Numbered from the stretch's first letter, positions 38,474-48,467 are shown. The stretch: DNA of 64,000 nucleotides from Streptococcus sp. (GCA_030528055.1 JAUMZQ010000006.1:1-64000); one strand, 5' to 3'. Notes: generated by a model not told the origin, from the sequence alone. Translations and numbers: made by a program.

Positions 38474-39286
38474 TTATAAAAATAATTTGTGTAGTTGATG
38501 CGCCACTCCATCTTGGTCATTGGTCAAATCAAGTTGTTGGTCCGCGTAAGGCAAGAGCGTTTCATTAGCATTTTTCATAGCATAGCCTGTTCCTGCAAAT
38601 TCTAACATTTCTGTATCATTCTGTTCGTCCCCAAAAGCAATCAGGTGCTCTCTATCAGTGTTGAGGATATTTAGTAAATATTGAAGAGCAAATGCTTTAT
38701 TTACGCCTTTTGGGGCACATTCTAAGATATTAAGTGGGCCACCCCAAGTATTGATAGATAGTTGGTGTTGATAAAAAGCATTCATTTCTTCTGCCAAAGC
38801 ATATTTATCGTTAGCATGGGTTTGTAGCAAGATGGCATTTGGATCTTCTGTCACCAAGTGGGATTGAAATTGGTTTTCTGGTTTGAAATTATCCAAACCA
38901 AATAACTTGGGGTTTGCTATTTTTTCGTTAGGATTGGTAATATAAAATTTATTACGGTATTCACCAGCGATGAAGTCAGCTTCAATCTCCTCTTTTCTTT
39001 TGACCATATCTAGTAGAAAATGTTTATCCAAAGTAACAGACTGCTCAAATTCCCATTTTTTTTCTGGGATATGCGTCAGAGAGCCGTTAAAATTAATCAT
39101 AGGAGTATGGAGTTCTAGTTCCTTATAAAAGGAAAGAGCCATACGATAAGGACGCCCCGTTGTGATAATGATTTTATGTCCTTTGTGTGAAATTTTTTTA
39201 ATCGTTTCTTTGGTAAAATCAGAAAGTTGACTATCGGAGTTTAGTAGAGTACCATCCAAGTCAATTGCAATTACTTTTTTTGTCAT
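38474..39286 (-). CDS. Cof-type HAD-superfamily sugar/nucleotide phosphatase
   Basis: The 270-residue protein has all four HAD motifs: AIDLDGTLLNSD near the start with the nucleophile Asp, TTGRPYRMA, the Lys in PKGVNKAFAL near 198, and FGDEQNDTEMLEFAG near 222. The C2-type cap lies between. It likely dephosphorylates small phosphorylated metabolites. It stands alone on the reverse strand. Confidence 0.9.
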   Translation of the reverse strand: MTKKVIAIDLDGTLLNSDSQLSDFTKETIKKISHKGHKIIITTGRPYRMALSFYKELELHTPMINFNGSLTHIPEKKWEFEQSVTLDKHFLLDMVKRKEEIEADFIAGEYRNKFYITNPNEKIANPKLFGLDNFKPENQFQSHLVTEDPNAILLQTHANDKYALAEEMNAFYQHQLSINTWGGPLNILECAPKGVNKAFALQYLLNILNTDREHLIAFGDEQNDTEMLEFAGTGYAMKNANETLLPYADQQLDLTNDQDGVAHQLHKLFL

Positions 39287-39519
39287 TTTTTCTCTCTTTT
39301 AAATTTAAGTATAATATCATCCATTATAACAAAATTAAACCAAAATAACACAAGTTGCCTACTATTTCTGCATTTGCTAGGCATCATGAAAAATAGTTTA
39401 TAAAAGGATTGGTTTTTCAATCTTTTTTAAGATTTAATTTCTTTCTATTACGTTAATATGATAAGTTTGTCTTTTTCTTTATAAAAAAAGAAAAAAGAAG
39501 AAAAACAAAAATATTTGTA

Positions 39520-39548
39520 TTGAAAAAGTGAATATTTTTTATTATAAT
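39520..39548 (+). promoter_or_regulatory. Promoter of the NCS2 permease gene
   Basis: TTGAAA and a perfect TATAAT are spaced by 17 bp, ending 36 bp before the ATG. The short leader leaves no room for a purine riboswitch. Confidence 0.75.
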
Positions 39549-39584
39549 CATACTATCGTTCGTAAATTGAAGGAGAAAAATTTA

Positions 39585-41024
39585 ATGGATAAACTATTTA
39601 AATTAACAGAAAATAGCACGAATATTAGGACGGAGATTCTTGCTGGTATTACAACATTCTTTGCGATGAGCTATATTCTGTTTGTTAACCCTGAGATGTT
39701 AGGGCAAACGGGAATGCCTGTGCAAGGTGTTTTTCTGGCTACTATCATTGGTACAGTAGCTGGAACTCTGATGATGGCTTTCTATGCTAATATTCCCTAT
39801 GCTCAAGCACCTGGAATGGGATTAAATGCTTTTTTCACTTATACGGTGGTCTTTGCCCTTGGTTATACTTGGCAAGAAGCTTTGGCAATGGTTTTTGTAT
39901 GTGGTGTTATCAGTATTATTGTTACATTGACTAAGATACGAAAGGTTATCATTCATGCCATTCCAGACAGCCTACAATACGCTATTTCAGGAGGAATTGG
40001 AATTTTCCTAGCCTATATTGGTATCAAAAAAGCAGGATTGTTGAAATTTTCGATTGATCCAGGAACTTATATAGTAACTGGAAATGGTGCAGATAAAGGG
40101 CAAGCAGCAATTACTGCAAACGGAATGGCGACCCCTGGCTTGGTAGATTTTAATAATATTGCAGTGTTAGTTGCTTTATTTGGTATTGTGATTACAATTG
40201 CTCTGGTGTTAAAAGGTGTTAGGGGAGGAATCGTTCTTTCTATTGCAGCAACAACGATTGTCGCTATTTTAGCTGGAGTTGTTGATTTATCTTCAATTAA
40301 TTTTGCTTCAAACAATATTTCTGTAGCAGTAAAAGATCTTGGAAAGATATTTGGTGCCGCTTTGGGGAGTGAAGGACTGGGTTCTATTTTTTCAAAAGTG
40401 GAGCGTATTCCTGAGGTACTAATGGCAATTCTTGCTTTTTCTTTGACAGACATTTTTGATAATATCGGTACTTTGATTAGTACAGGTCGCAAAGCAGGGA
40501 TCTTTAACATTGTAGATGAAGAAGCAGCTAAGGATTCATCTGGCCTTCAAACAAAAATGGACAAGGCACTCTTTTCAGATATGGTAGGAACAACTGTTGG
40601 TGCTATTGCCGGAACATCAAATGTCACAACCTATGTGGAAAGTGCGGCTGGTATTGAAGCAGGTGGACGAACTGGATTGACTGCCCTAGTTGTCGCTATT
40701 TTATTTGCTGTTTCTAGTTTCTTTAGTCCGTTGTTAGCTATTGTGCCGACAGTTGCAGTAGCTCCTATTTTAATCATCGTTGGAATTATGATGCTCTCTA
40801 GCATGAAAAATATAAAATGGGATGATTTGTCAGAAGCTGTTCCTGCTTTCTTTACTTCTATTTTTATGGGATTCACTTATAGCATTACACATGGGATTGC
40901 AGCCGGCTTCATTATTTATACCTTAGTTAAATTTATTAAAGGCGAAAGTAAGGAAGTGCATCCAATGATTTGGGTCTTAGATGTGCTCTTCATTTTAAAT
41001 TTTGTCAGTTTAGCTTTAGCTTAA
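39585..41024 (+). CDS. NCS2 purine permease (PbuG/AzgA-like)
   Basis: The 479-residue transporter has 12-14 membrane segments with the AzgA-subfamily signatures GITTFFAMSYILFVNPEML near residue 22, QAPGMGLNAFFTYTV near 75, and SLTDIFDNIGTLI and GTSNVTTYVESAAGIEAGGRTG ranges in the centre, the substrate site. It probably imports hypoxanthine, guanine or adenine by proton symport. GAAGGAGAAA precedes the ATG at 39585, which is preferred over the upstream in-frame extension lying in the promoter. Confidence 0.92.
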   Translation: MDKLFKLTENSTNIRTEILAGITTFFAMSYILFVNPEMLGQTGMPVQGVFLATIIGTVAGTLMMAFYANIPYAQAPGMGLNAFFTYTVVFALGYTWQEALAMVFVCGVISIIVTLTKIRKVIIHAIPDSLQYAISGGIGIFLAYIGIKKAGLLKFSIDPGTYIVTGNGADKGQAAITANGMATPGLVDFNNIAVLVALFGIVITIALVLKGVRGGIVLSIAATTIVAILAGVVDLSSINFASNNISVAVKDLGKIFGAALGSEGLGSIFSKVERIPEVLMAILAFSLTDIFDNIGTLISTGRKAGIFNIVDEEAAKDSSGLQTKMDKALFSDMVGTTVGAIAGTSNVTTYVESAAGIEAGGRTGLTALVVAILFAVSSFFSPLLAIVPTVAVAPILIIVGIMMLSSMKNIKWDDLSEAVPAFFTSIFMGFTYSITHGIAAGFIIYTLVKFIKGESKEVHPMIWVLDVLFILNFVSLALA

Positions 41025-41050
41025 TAGCTTACTATTTTCATACAAAGAAT

Positions 41051-41090
41051 TCTCCGTTATTATTTTGTGAAGTAACGGGGATTTTTTTGT
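41051..41090 (+). terminator. Terminator of the permease gene
   Basis: TCTCCGTTA pairs with TAACGGGGA, followed by a seven-T run. Confidence 0.8.
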
Positions 41091-41212
41091 AAAAACGTCC
41101 ATCATTTTATGAATAAGTTATTCCTTTATTTAAGGTGGACAATGGTTTGTCACCTTGTAAACTAAATGTAATGATTTTTGATAGGAAAATTTTAGCAGAA
41201 AAGAAAAAGTTT

Positions 41213-41221
41213 TGATATAAT
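41213..41221 (+). promoter_or_regulatory. tsaE extended -10, leaderless arrangement
   Basis: TGATATAAT ends six bases before the tsaE ATG, so transcription should begin at the start codon and no ribosome site is possible. Confidence 0.55.
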
Positions 41222-41227
41222 ATAAGA

Positions 41228-41674
41228 ATGTTTAGTCATAACGAAGAAGAACTAATTGAATGGGGAGAACGGCTAGGAAAGCTTCTCAAGAAAAACGATG
41301 TGATTGTTTTGACGGGAGATTTGGGTGCCGGAAAGACGACTTTTACAAAGGGAATTGCCAAAGGTTTAGAAATTAGACAGATGGTTAAAAGTCCTACTTA
41401 CACGATTATTCGTGAATACGAAGGTCGCTTGCCACTGTACCATTTAGATGTTTACCGTATAGGAAATGACCCTGACTCGATTGATTTGGATGAATTTCTT
41501 TTCGGTCAAGGTGTGACGGTTATTGAATGGGGGGAACTCCTAGAAACAAATCTCCCTACGCAGTATTTAGCTGTAACTATTCTTAAGAAAAATGACGGAC
41601 GTGAGTTAGTCTTTGAAGCTCGGGGAGAGCGAGCAGAAGAACTCGTTAGAGATTTATCAAATGGAACAGATTGA
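41228..41674 (+). CDS. tsaE: tRNA threonylcarbamoyladenosine ATPase TsaE
   Basis: The 148-residue ATPase of the t6A-modification complex has Walker A LTGDLGAGKTTFTKG near residue 30, switch-like VKSPTYTIIREY near 58, HLDVYRI near 75, and VIEWGELL near 105. Length is normal. It overlaps the following acetyltransferase gene by 14 bp. Confidence 0.95.
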   Translation: MFSHNEEELIEWGERLGKLLKKNDVIVLTGDLGAGKTTFTKGIAKGLEIRQMVKSPTYTIIREYEGRLPLYHLDVYRIGNDPDSIDLDEFLFGQGVTVIEWGELLETNLPTQYLAVTILKKNDGRELVFEARGERAEELVRDLSNGTD

Positions 41675-42182
41675 TGTATTTTTACGTGAAGCAAGCGAAA
41701 ACGATGCCCACGATTTGATTGAATTTTTAAATCAAGTGGGAACAGAATCGGATTATATGACCTTAGATGAAGCTGGAATTTTGATGACAGAAGAAGAGAT
41801 GAGGCAATTTATCATTCATCAAGAAACATCTGTTAATCAACTTTATCTATTGCTTTTTTTGAGGGATAAAATTGCAGGAGTGGTGAGCATTACGGCAGAT
41901 TTTCACGAACGTATTCGTCATATAGGGCAACTTTTTATGGTTGTCAAAAAAGAATTTTGGGGCTATGGATTGGGACGCATTCTTTTAGAAGAGGCACTAA
42001 ACTGGGCTCAAGATTCAGGTGTATTACGTCGTTTGGAATTAACAGTTCAAGTTAGAAATCAACGAGCAGTTCGGCTTTACAGTAGTTTAGGATTTGAAAT
42101 TGAAGCAACTCAAAAACGGGGTGCCTATTTAACAGAAGGGGAATTTCTTGATGTTTATTCGATGAGTAAGCTGATAGATTAA
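41661..42182 (+). CDS. GNAT N-acetyltransferase
   Basis: The 173-residue protein has the GNAT fold with acetyl-CoA loop KKEFWGYGLGRILLEEAL near residue 95 and VQVRNQRAVRLYSSLGFE near 128. The start ATG at 41661 lies within the tsaE end; GNAT-type proteins are often encoded here in streptococci. The acceptor is unknown. Confidence 0.9.
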   Translation: MEQIDVFLREASENDAHDLIEFLNQVGTESDYMTLDEAGILMTEEEMRQFIIHQETSVNQLYLLLFLRDKIAGVVSITADFHERIRHIGQLFMVVKKEFWGYGLGRILLEEALNWAQDSGVLRRLELTVQVRNQRAVRLYSSLGFEIEATQKRGAYLTEGEFLDVYSMSKLID

Positions 42183-42188
42183 AATGAT

Positions 42189-43337
42189 ATGTTTAAAAAA
42201 ATTATATTAATGTTTCTCAGTCTTTTTGCAGTGACAACAGCTGGTGTTGGCGTCTACGCATGGACAATTTATAATCAAGCAACAGATACTTTATCCAAAA
42301 CTTACAAGAGTTTAGGAAATGAAACAGATGTGATTTCAGCTACCAAACCTATGACAATTCTTTTAATGGGAGTTGATACGGGAAGTGGCTCAAGAACAGA
42401 GACTTGGGAAGGAAATAGTGATACAATGATCCTTTTATCCGTTAATCCTAAGACCAAAAAGACAGTGATGATGAGTTTAGAACGTGATATCTTAACTCAA
42501 ATTGATGAAAATGGGCAAACAGTTGAAGCAAAATTAAATGCAGCCTATGCAAATGGTGGATCAGAATTAGCTATTTCAACCATTGAAGGCTTGTTAAATA
42601 TTCATATTGATCGTTATGTAATGATTAATATGAAAGGACTTGTTCAGCTGGTTAATGCAGTAGGTGGAATTGAAGTGAACAATACTTTTGATTTTCCAAT
42701 ATCTATTGCAGACAACGAACCAGAATACACTGCTACTGTAGAGCCAGGGAAGCAAACAATCAATGGCGATCAAGCACTGGTTTATGCTCGGATGCGCTAC
42801 CAAGATCCAGAAGGAGATTATGGTCGTCAAAAACGCCAGCGTGAAGTCATTAAAAAAGTAGTTGAGAAAGTATTGAGCTTAGATAGCATCAGTCATTATC
42901 AATCCATTTTAAGTGCTGTAAGTGATAATATGCAGACAAACATTGCTTTGGATGCTGATAATTTACCTAAATTATTAGGATATCGGGATAGTTTCAAAAA
43001 TATTAAGACGGAGCAATTAAAAGGTGAAGATGCGACATTGGCAGATGGAGGAAGCTACCAATTAGTGACCTCAGAGCATCTCCTGTCTATGCAAAATCTA
43101 ATTCGAAAAACTCTTGGTTTAGAAACAGTTGACACCTTAAAAACAAATGCAGTTCTGTACGAAGATTTAATGGGTGGAGCTAGTTTAAGAGATACCGATA
43201 CATCTTCTACAACAAATGGGTATAATAGTAATTCCTACAATCAATCTACCTATGATAATGGAACAGGTTATAACAATGCCTATTCTTACTCAACGGATAC
43301 AGCTACTGTACCAAATACAGGATATGGGACAGAGTAG
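42189..43337 (+). CDS. LytR-CpsA-Psr family protein (BrpA/LytR)
   Basis: The 382-residue protein has an N-terminal membrane helix (ILMFLSLFAVTTAGVGVYAW), an LCP domain from about residue 55 (ILLMGVDTGSG, MMSLERDILTQI, ALVYARMRYQDPEGDYGRQKRQREVIKKV spans its Arg-rich lipid phosphate site), and a 50-residue Tyr/Asn/Ser/Thr-rich tail. LCP enzymes ligate wall polymers such as teichoic acids to peptidoglycan outside the membrane. It follows tsaE and GNAT as in other streptococci. Confidence 0.93.
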   Translation: MFKKIILMFLSLFAVTTAGVGVYAWTIYNQATDTLSKTYKSLGNETDVISATKPMTILLMGVDTGSGSRTETWEGNSDTMILLSVNPKTKKTVMMSLERDILTQIDENGQTVEAKLNAAYANGGSELAISTIEGLLNIHIDRYVMINMKGLVQLVNAVGGIEVNNTFDFPISIADNEPEYTATVEPGKQTINGDQALVYARMRYQDPEGDYGRQKRQREVIKKVVEKVLSLDSISHYQSILSAVSDNMQTNIALDADNLPKLLGYRDSFKNIKTEQLKGEDATLADGGSYQLVTSEHLLSMQNLIRKTLGLETVDTLKTNAVLYEDLMGGASLRDTDTSSTTNGYNSNSYNQSTYDNGTGYNNAYSYSTDTATVPNTGYGTE

Positions 43338-43383
43338 TAATTTATTTTGTTGAGATAAGAAACAAGATAAAGAAAAATGAAAT

Positions 43384-43426
43384 AAAAAGACTTTGAACTC
43401 ACATCAGGAGTCCAAAGTCTTTTTTG
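43384..43426. terminator. Terminator between LCP gene and its convergent neighbour
   Basis: AAAAGACTTTG and CAAAGTCTTTT form an 11-pair stem with an 17-base loop and T-runs on both strands. Confidence 0.8.
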
Positions 43427-43430
43427 TTTG

Positions 43431-43715
43431 TTAGTTGTAATTTTGCCAGATTTCCTTAATTTGATCAATCTGTTTAGTAGCTTGGTTTTCTAATACTTTA
43501 TATTGATAGCTTATATCTTGGAATATTTTAGCTGCTTTCTCACTCTGCTCTTCTATAATATCAGCATTGTACTGAATATAGGCGAGATCAGTTTGTATCT
43601 TGCTAAAAGCATCAGTGGTTTCTTGAATTTCTTCCTTAATTTTTTGTCGATTTTTGACAATTTGGTAAGAAAGTACAGCGGAAGTGGCAAAGAAAACAAA
43701 GTTAGAAAATTTCAT
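43431..43715 (-). CDS. Membrane-anchored coiled-coil protein
   Basis: The 94-residue protein has an N-terminal hydrophobic segment (FSNFVFFATSAVLSYQIV) and then a long charged helical region likely to form a coiled coil. The family is not recognised with certainty; it resembles YtxH-like small proteins. It lies 11 bp behind the HIT gene, so the two are co-transcribed. Confidence 0.65.
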   Translation of the reverse strand: MKFSNFVFFATSAVLSYQIVKNRQKIKEEIQETTDAFSKIQTDLAYIQYNADIIEEQSEKAAKIFQDISYQYKVLENQATKQIDQIKEIWQNYN

Positions 43716-43726
43716 AGTCTTCCTCC

Positions 43727-44137
43727 TTAGGCTTGTGAAATTTTTTCAGCCAAACTAGTCAATGATGGAAAATCTGGCTCGTGAGCGGTAAAGGTAATTT
43801 TTAAATCATCTTCTTGGCTATAACGAGGAATTAGATGGATGTGAGTATGAAATACTGTTTGACCCGCTATTTCTTCATTATTATTCAGAATATTCATGCC
43901 GGTTGCATTGGTTGCCTTCATGATTTTTTGTGCAAGATTTGGTAAATAAGAAAATAATTGATTGGAACTTTCTATATCCATTTCTAGGAAATTTCGAAAG
44001 TGTTTTTTAGGAATTAACAAAGTATGTCCTGGAGTGACTTGCGAAATGTCTAGAAAAGCTAGAACAGTTTCATCTTCATAAATTTTTAGGGAAGGAATTT
44101 CTCCGGCAATAATTTTGCAAAAAATACAATCAGACAT
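43727..44137 (-). CDS. HIT-family nucleotide hydrolase
   Basis: The 136-residue protein has CIFCKIIAGEIPS near the start (zinc-type Cys residues) and the catalytic histidine triad FHTHIHLIPRY near residue 95. HIT proteins hydrolyse purine nucleotide phosphoramidates or dinucleotides. Divergent from ecsA, the usual Firmicute arrangement. Confidence 0.93.
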   Translation of the reverse strand: MSDCIFCKIIAGEIPSLKIYEDETVLAFLDISQVTPGHTLLIPKKHFRNFLEMDIESSNQLFSYLPNLAQKIMKATNATGMNILNNNEEIAGQTVFHTHIHLIPRYSQEDDLKITFTAHEPDFPSLTSLAEKISQA

Positions 44138-44164
44138 AAAAAATTACCTCAATTTGCTAGATTT

Positions 44165-44173
44165 TGTTATAAT
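44165..44173 (+). promoter_or_regulatory. ecsA extended -10 promoter
   Basis: TGTTATAAT lies 32 bp before ecsA. Confidence 0.55.
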
Positions 44174-44205
44174 ATAAGAACCATTATACCAGATTTGGAG
44201 AAAAT

Positions 44206-44931
44206 ATGTTAGAAATAAAAGAGCTAACAGGCGGTTATGTTAATATTCCTGTTCTAAAAGAAGTTAGTTTCAAGGTAGAAAATGGTCAATTAGTAGGACT
44301 GATTGGCTTAAATGGTGCTGGGAAATCAACAACAATCAATGAAATAATCGGTTTATTAACTCCATATAAGGGGGAAATTCGAATTGATGGTTTGCAACTA
44401 AGTGAAAATATGACAGACTATCGCAAGAAAATCGGCTTTATCCCAGAAACACCTAGTTTATACGAAGAACTAACTTTAAAAGAGCACATTGAAATGGTGG
44501 CTATGGCCTATGATATTGAACAAGAGGTTGCTTTTCAACGTGTAGATAAATTGCTGGATATGTTTCGTTTGAAATCTAAATTAGAATGGTTCCCGACTCA
44601 TTTCTCAAAGGGAATGAAACAAAAAGTTATGATTATTTGTGCTTTTGTTGTTGATCCGAGTCTTTTTATAGTAGATGAACCTTTTTTGGGATTGGATCCG
44701 GTCGCTATTGCAGATCTGATTCAGCTTTTGGAAGAAGAAAAACAAAAAGGGAAATCTATTTTAATGAGTACACATGTCCTTGATTCTGCAGAAAAAATGT
44801 GTGATTCTTTTGTAATTTTACATAAGGGACAGGTGAGAGCAAAGGGAGATCTTGCTGCCTTACAGGCTGAGTTTAACATGGCAAATGCCAGCCTCAATGA
44901 TATTTATCTACATTTGACGGAAGAAAAATAA
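44206..44931 (+). CDS. ecsA: ABC transporter ATP-binding protein EcsA
   Basis: The 241-residue ATPase has Walker A GLNGAGKST near residue 34, a Q-loop region GFIPETPSLYEEL, a divergent signature FSKGMKQKV near 140, Walker B LFIVDEPFLGLDP near 160, and the H-loop MSTHVLDSA. With EcsB it forms an exporter that affects competence, protein secretion and membrane proteolysis in Firmicutes. The next gene starts one base after its stop. Confidence 0.93.
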   Translation: MLEIKELTGGYVNIPVLKEVSFKVENGQLVGLIGLNGAGKSTTINEIIGLLTPYKGEIRIDGLQLSENMTDYRKKIGFIPETPSLYEELTLKEHIEMVAMAYDIEQEVAFQRVDKLLDMFRLKSKLEWFPTHFSKGMKQKVMIICAFVVDPSLFIVDEPFLGLDPVAIADLIQLLEEEKQKGKSILMSTHVLDSAEKMCDSFVILHKGQVRAKGDLAALQAEFNMANASLNDIYLHLTEEK

Positions 44932-44932
44932 T

Positions 44933-45979
44933 ATGAAAAAAGTATTTTCTAAGAGAAGACAAGATTTTCAAAATCAATGTTTAAAATACCTGCAATATGT
45001 TTTAAACGATCATTTTGTTCTATTTTTGTTAATTTTTATTGGCTTTTTAGCTATTCAATATAGTCAATTATTGAAAAATATTCCTGCTGATAAAACACCG
45101 ATTATTCTCTTTTTCCTTTTATTTTCTATTGCAATTATACCTATGGGAAGTATTGCTACTTATCTTGAGAAGGCGGATATTTTGTTTTTATTACCTAAAG
45201 AAACAGAACTCTATAGTTTTTTACGAAAGCAAGTGCAACGTTCCTACATTCTTTTTTCGATTTTGCAAACCATTTTGCTGTTGATACTGGCACCTTTGTT
45301 TCTGGCTTTGAACAGTTCAATAGAAATGTTTGCTCTTTACTGCCTTTTCTTGTTGGTTGCCAAGTGGTTCTTTTTTCAGTTTAAAAGTCGTCGCTTTTTT
45401 ACGAATGGACAGTTAAACTGGCAGAATTTACTAGTATATGAGGATAGACGTAAACAAGGAATTCTTCGCTTTTTTGCTCTTTTCACCAATGTAAAGGGAA
45501 TTTCAAACAGTGTGAAACGTCGGAAGTATTTGGATGTGGCAACAAATCTTCTTGCTAAAAAACATTCTACAACATGGCAAAACCTATTTTTACGTTCTTA
45601 TCTACGAAATGGAGATTTGTTTGGTTTAACTGTGAGATTGCTGGGTCTTTCACTTTTAGTAATTGTTTTGGTTGAGCAGACATGGGTTGCAACTGCTTTT
45701 GTTCTCTTATTTAATTATTTGTTGATTTTTCAGTTGATTGCCTTGCATGATGCACTTGATTACCAATATCTGACGATACTATTTCCAATAGATAAAAAAG
45801 AAAAGATAAAAGGAGCCAAACAGATTATTTCCATAATTGGCTATATTGTTCTTTTGATTCAATTAGGGGTATCGGTATTATTTTTCCAAGAAAAACTTGC
45901 AGTATTAGTTTTACTAGGTTTCAGCTTATTGCTCCATCTATTTTATCTGCCGTTTAAATTAAAGCGCTTGGTTGACTAA
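44933..45979 (+). CDS. ecsB: ABC transporter permease EcsB
   Basis: The 348-residue membrane protein has two N-terminal helices (residues 29-47 and 58-77), two central helices, and four in the C-terminal part from about 225. The cytosolic part contains LLVYEDRRKQGILRFFALFTNVKGI (two segments), conserved in EcsB. It is coupled to ecsA. Confidence 0.9.
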   Translation: MKKVFSKRRQDFQNQCLKYLQYVLNDHFVLFLLIFIGFLAIQYSQLLKNIPADKTPIILFFLLFSIAIIPMGSIATYLEKADILFLLPKETELYSFLRKQVQRSYILFSILQTILLLILAPLFLALNSSIEMFALYCLFLLVAKWFFFQFKSRRFFTNGQLNWQNLLVYEDRRKQGILRFFALFTNVKGISNSVKRRKYLDVATNLLAKKHSTTWQNLFLRSYLRNGDLFGLTVRLLGLSLLVIVLVEQTWVATAFVLLFNYLLIFQLIALHDALDYQYLTILFPIDKKEKIKGAKQIISIIGYIVLLIQLGVSVLFFQEKLAVLVLLGFSLLLHLFYLPFKLKRLVD

Positions 45980-46029
45980 AAGATGTAAAACTAGTAAAAT
46001 GGATAGGAAACTTTTGAAGGAGGGGAAAC

Positions 46030-46827
46030 ATGGACTTGATGGATGTGGATAAAGAATTATCCCTTACACCAATAGCTGGTAAAAGCGGCAAAGCCTATAT
46101 GGGCACTTATCCTGATGGAGAACGTATTTTCGTCAAGATGAATACAACCCCCATATTAGCTGGTTTGGCAAGAGAGCAGATAGCTCCCCAGCTTTTATGG
46201 AGCCGTAGAATGTCAGACGGCAATGTTATCAGTGGTCAGGAATGGCTTTCTGGAAGGATTTTGACGCCTAATGATATGTCAAAAAAGCAGGTCGTTACTA
46301 TCTTAACTCGTCTGCACCGTTCACGACCATTGATGACTCAGCTTAAAAAGTTAGGTTATCATCTGGAAGCACCGGTTGACCTACTCAATACATGGACAAA
46401 TCAGGTACCTTTGGTATTGAAAAACAATCAATACCTACAATCCGTTATTCGCAATCTGAGACAAACAGTCCCTCCTTTTCGTGAAGACTATGCAACTATT
46501 GTACATGGGGATGTTCGTCATAGTAACTGGATTGAAACAGAGAGCGGTTTAATCTATTTGGTAGATTGGGATTCTGTTCGTCTAACAGATAGAATGCTAG
46601 ATGTGGCACATATATTAAGTCACTATGTATCTGACTTGGGTTGGAAAGAGTGGTTAGAATATTATGGTTACAAATACAATCAAACTGTTTTTAATAAATT
46701 GTATTGGTTTGGACAATATTCTTACTTGATGCAAATTGCAAAGTATTATGAAAATAATGATTTAGAAAATATGAATCGGGAGATTTACGCATTACGTAGC
46801 TTCCGTTCAAAATATGGACAAGATTAA
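46030..46827 (+). CDS. ccrZ: Choline-kinase-fold cell cycle regulator CcrZ
   Basis: The 265-residue protein has an aminoglycoside/choline-kinase fold: [19 protein letters not shown] at the nucleotide loop, the catalytic [13 protein letters not shown] near residue 158, and [16 protein letters not shown] near 177. It matches pneumococcal CcrZ, which times replication initiation through DnaA. Its stop overlaps the trmB start (TAATGAG), the usual pairing. A GGAGGGGAAAC site precedes the ATG. Confidence 0.9.
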   Translation: MDLMDVDKELSLTPIAGKSGKAYMGTYPDGERIFVKMNTTPILAGLAREQIAPQLLWSRRMSDGNVISGQEWLSGRILTPNDMSKKQVVTILTRLHRSRPLMTQLKKLGYHLEAPVDLLNTWTNQVPLVLKNNQYLQSVIRNLRQTVPPFREDYATIVHGDVRHSNWIETESGLIYLVDWDSVRLTDRMLDVAHILSHYVSDLGWKEWLEYYGYKYNQTVFNKLYWFGQYSYLMQIAKYYENNDLENMNREIYALRSFRSKYGQD

Positions 46828-47465
46828 TGAGAGTTAGAAATCGCAAAGATGCGACAGAATTATTAGAGGCTAATCCTCAATATGTGATTTCAAATCCGTC
46901 GCTGGCTAAGGGCAAGTGGCAAGAGATTTTTGGGAACCATCATCCCATTCATATTGAGGTTGGAAGTGGGAAAGGAGCCTTTATAACAGGGATGGCAAAG
47001 GCCAATCCAGATATAAACTATATCGGTATTGATATTCAAAAATCTGTATTGAGCTACGCTCTTGATAAAGTTTTGGCGACAGATGTAGCAAATATCAAGT
47101 TACTTTGGGTAGATGGTTCAGATTTGACAGATTATTTTGAAGAAGGAGAAATTGAACGCTTATATCTCAATTTTTCAGATCCATGGCCTAAGAAAAAACA
47201 TGAAAAAAGACGTTTAACTTATAAAACTTTTTTAGATACCTTTGAAAAAATTCTGCCAGAACATGGAGAAATTCATTTTAAAACAGATAACCGAGTATTT
47301 TTTGAATATAGTTTGGTTAGCTTTTCTCATTATGGAATGAAACTAAATGGTGTGTGGTTGGATTTACATGCTAGTGATTTTGAGGACAATGTTTTAACAG
47401 AATACGAGCAGAAATTTTCTAGTAAGGGACAGGTTATTTACCGAGTAGAAGCAGAGTTTCAATAA
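46827..47465 (+). CDS. trmB: tRNA (guanine-N7-)-methyltransferase
   Basis: The 212-residue enzyme makes m7G46 in tRNA. It has the SAM site [11 protein letters not shown] near residue 40, [13 protein letters not shown] near 66, and the family signature [18 protein letters not shown] near 117. Complete and of normal length. Confidence 0.95.
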   Translation: MRVRNRKDATELLEANPQYVISNPSLAKGKWQEIFGNHHPIHIEVGSGKGAFITGMAKANPDINYIGIDIQKSVLSYALDKVLATDVANIKLLWVDGSDLTDYFEEGEIERLYLNFSDPWPKKKHEKRRLTYKTFLDTFEKILPEHGEIHFKTDNRVFFEYSLVSFSHYGMKLNGVWLDLHASDFEDNVLTEYEQKFSSKGQVIYRVEAEFQ

Positions 47466-47556
47466 TTGAACAGCATAGACTATTGAAAAAGATTTCTATT
47501 GTTCCCATCAATAATTTATGATAGATAAATGTATTGATTAAAAAATAAAAATAGAT

Positions 47557-47600
47557 AAGACCTACTTTCCTTTAATAAAAGTAGGTCTTATTTGTTTTTT
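47557..47600. terminator. Terminator between trmB and exoA
   Basis: AAGACCTACTTT and AAAGTAGGTCTT form a perfect 12-pair stem, with T-rich sequence on both sides for the two convergent genes. Confidence 0.85.
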
Positions 47601-48426
47601 ATAAGTCTATTTCTAAAATAATTGGAGTATGATCTTGTCTACTACCGGAGTCAATCATTTCGGAGCGAGTGATTTTATCTGCAATACGATTGCTTGTTAA
47701 CCAATAATCAATTCTCCATCCTGAATTGTTTATTTTGCTAGTTTTACTGCGCTGTGCCCACCAACTATAAACATTTGGTACTTCGCCATGTACGTGACGA
47801 AAAGAATCTGTAAAACCATATTGGAGTAAGTTGGTAAAACCTTCTCTTTCCTCGTCTGTAAATCCCGGAGAACGGCGATTGCTATTTGGATGAGCTAGGT
47901 CAATTTCTTTATGAGCGACATTGTAATCACCAGTAGCCAAAACAGGTTTTTTCTGATCTAGTTCTACTAAATAGGCAGCATATTTTTCATCCCAAATTTG
48001 ACGTTCTGCTAGACGTTTTAATCCATCCCCAGCATTTGGTGTATAGACTTGAGTTACAAAGTAATGTTCAAATTCAAGTGTAATGATACGACCTTCTACA
48101 TCCATAGTAGATGGTGCACCAATCTCTGGGAAGCTAACGGTTGGTTGTAGATTTTTTTGGTAGAGAAACATGGTGCCAGCATATCCTTTTCGAGCAGGTT
48201 CAACGGATGAACGCCATGCAATGTCATAGTTTGGAAATAGTTCTTCCAAGATTTCTATATGTTTTTTGGTAGGACCTTTTGCGGATAATTTTGTTTCTTG
48301 AATAGCTATAATATCGGCATTTTCATGTTTAATTGTTTGTAAAACAGCTTTGGATAGTTGCGCGCGAGCAGAATCACTCGTTAAAGCTGCATTTAGAGAA
48401 TCAATATTCCAAGAGATTAGTTTCAT
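47599..48426 (-). CDS. exoA: Exodeoxyribonuclease III / AP endonuclease
   Basis: The 275-residue enzyme has the EEP-family motifs LISWNIDSLNAA at the start, IAIQETKLS near 47 (metal-binding Glu), YTPNAGDG, ATGDYNVAHKEIDLAHP near 170, and SRQDHTPIILEI at the end (catalytic His). It repairs abasic sites. The ATG at 48426 follows AAAGGATAC and matches the family start, so the longer frame is not used. Confidence 0.95.
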   Translation of the reverse strand: MKLISWNIDSLNAALTSDSARAQLSKAVLQTIKHENADIIAIQETKLSAKGPTKKHIEILEELFPNYDIAWRSSVEPARKGYAGTMFLYQKNLQPTVSFPEIGAPSTMDVEGRIITLEFEHYFVTQVYTPNAGDGLKRLAERQIWDEKYAAYLVELDQKKPVLATGDYNVAHKEIDLAHPNSNRRSPGFTDEEREGFTNLLQYGFTDSFRHVHGEVPNVYSWWAQRSKTSKINNSGWRIDYWLTSNRIADKITRSEMIDSGSRQDHTPIILEIDL

Positions 48427-48458
48427 AAAGTATCCTTTTAAATTCAAATTTTTTGTTT

Positions 48459-48467
48459 ATTATATCA
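48459..48467 (-). promoter_or_regulatory. exoA extended -10 promoter
   Basis: Reverse strand TGATATAAT, about 32 bp before the exoA ATG. Confidence 0.55.

Noticed and set aside
39287..39519. Purine riboswitch before the NCS2 permease gene
   Set aside because: The promoter ends only 36 bp before the ATG, leaving no room, and no purine-aptamer core sequence was seen upstream.
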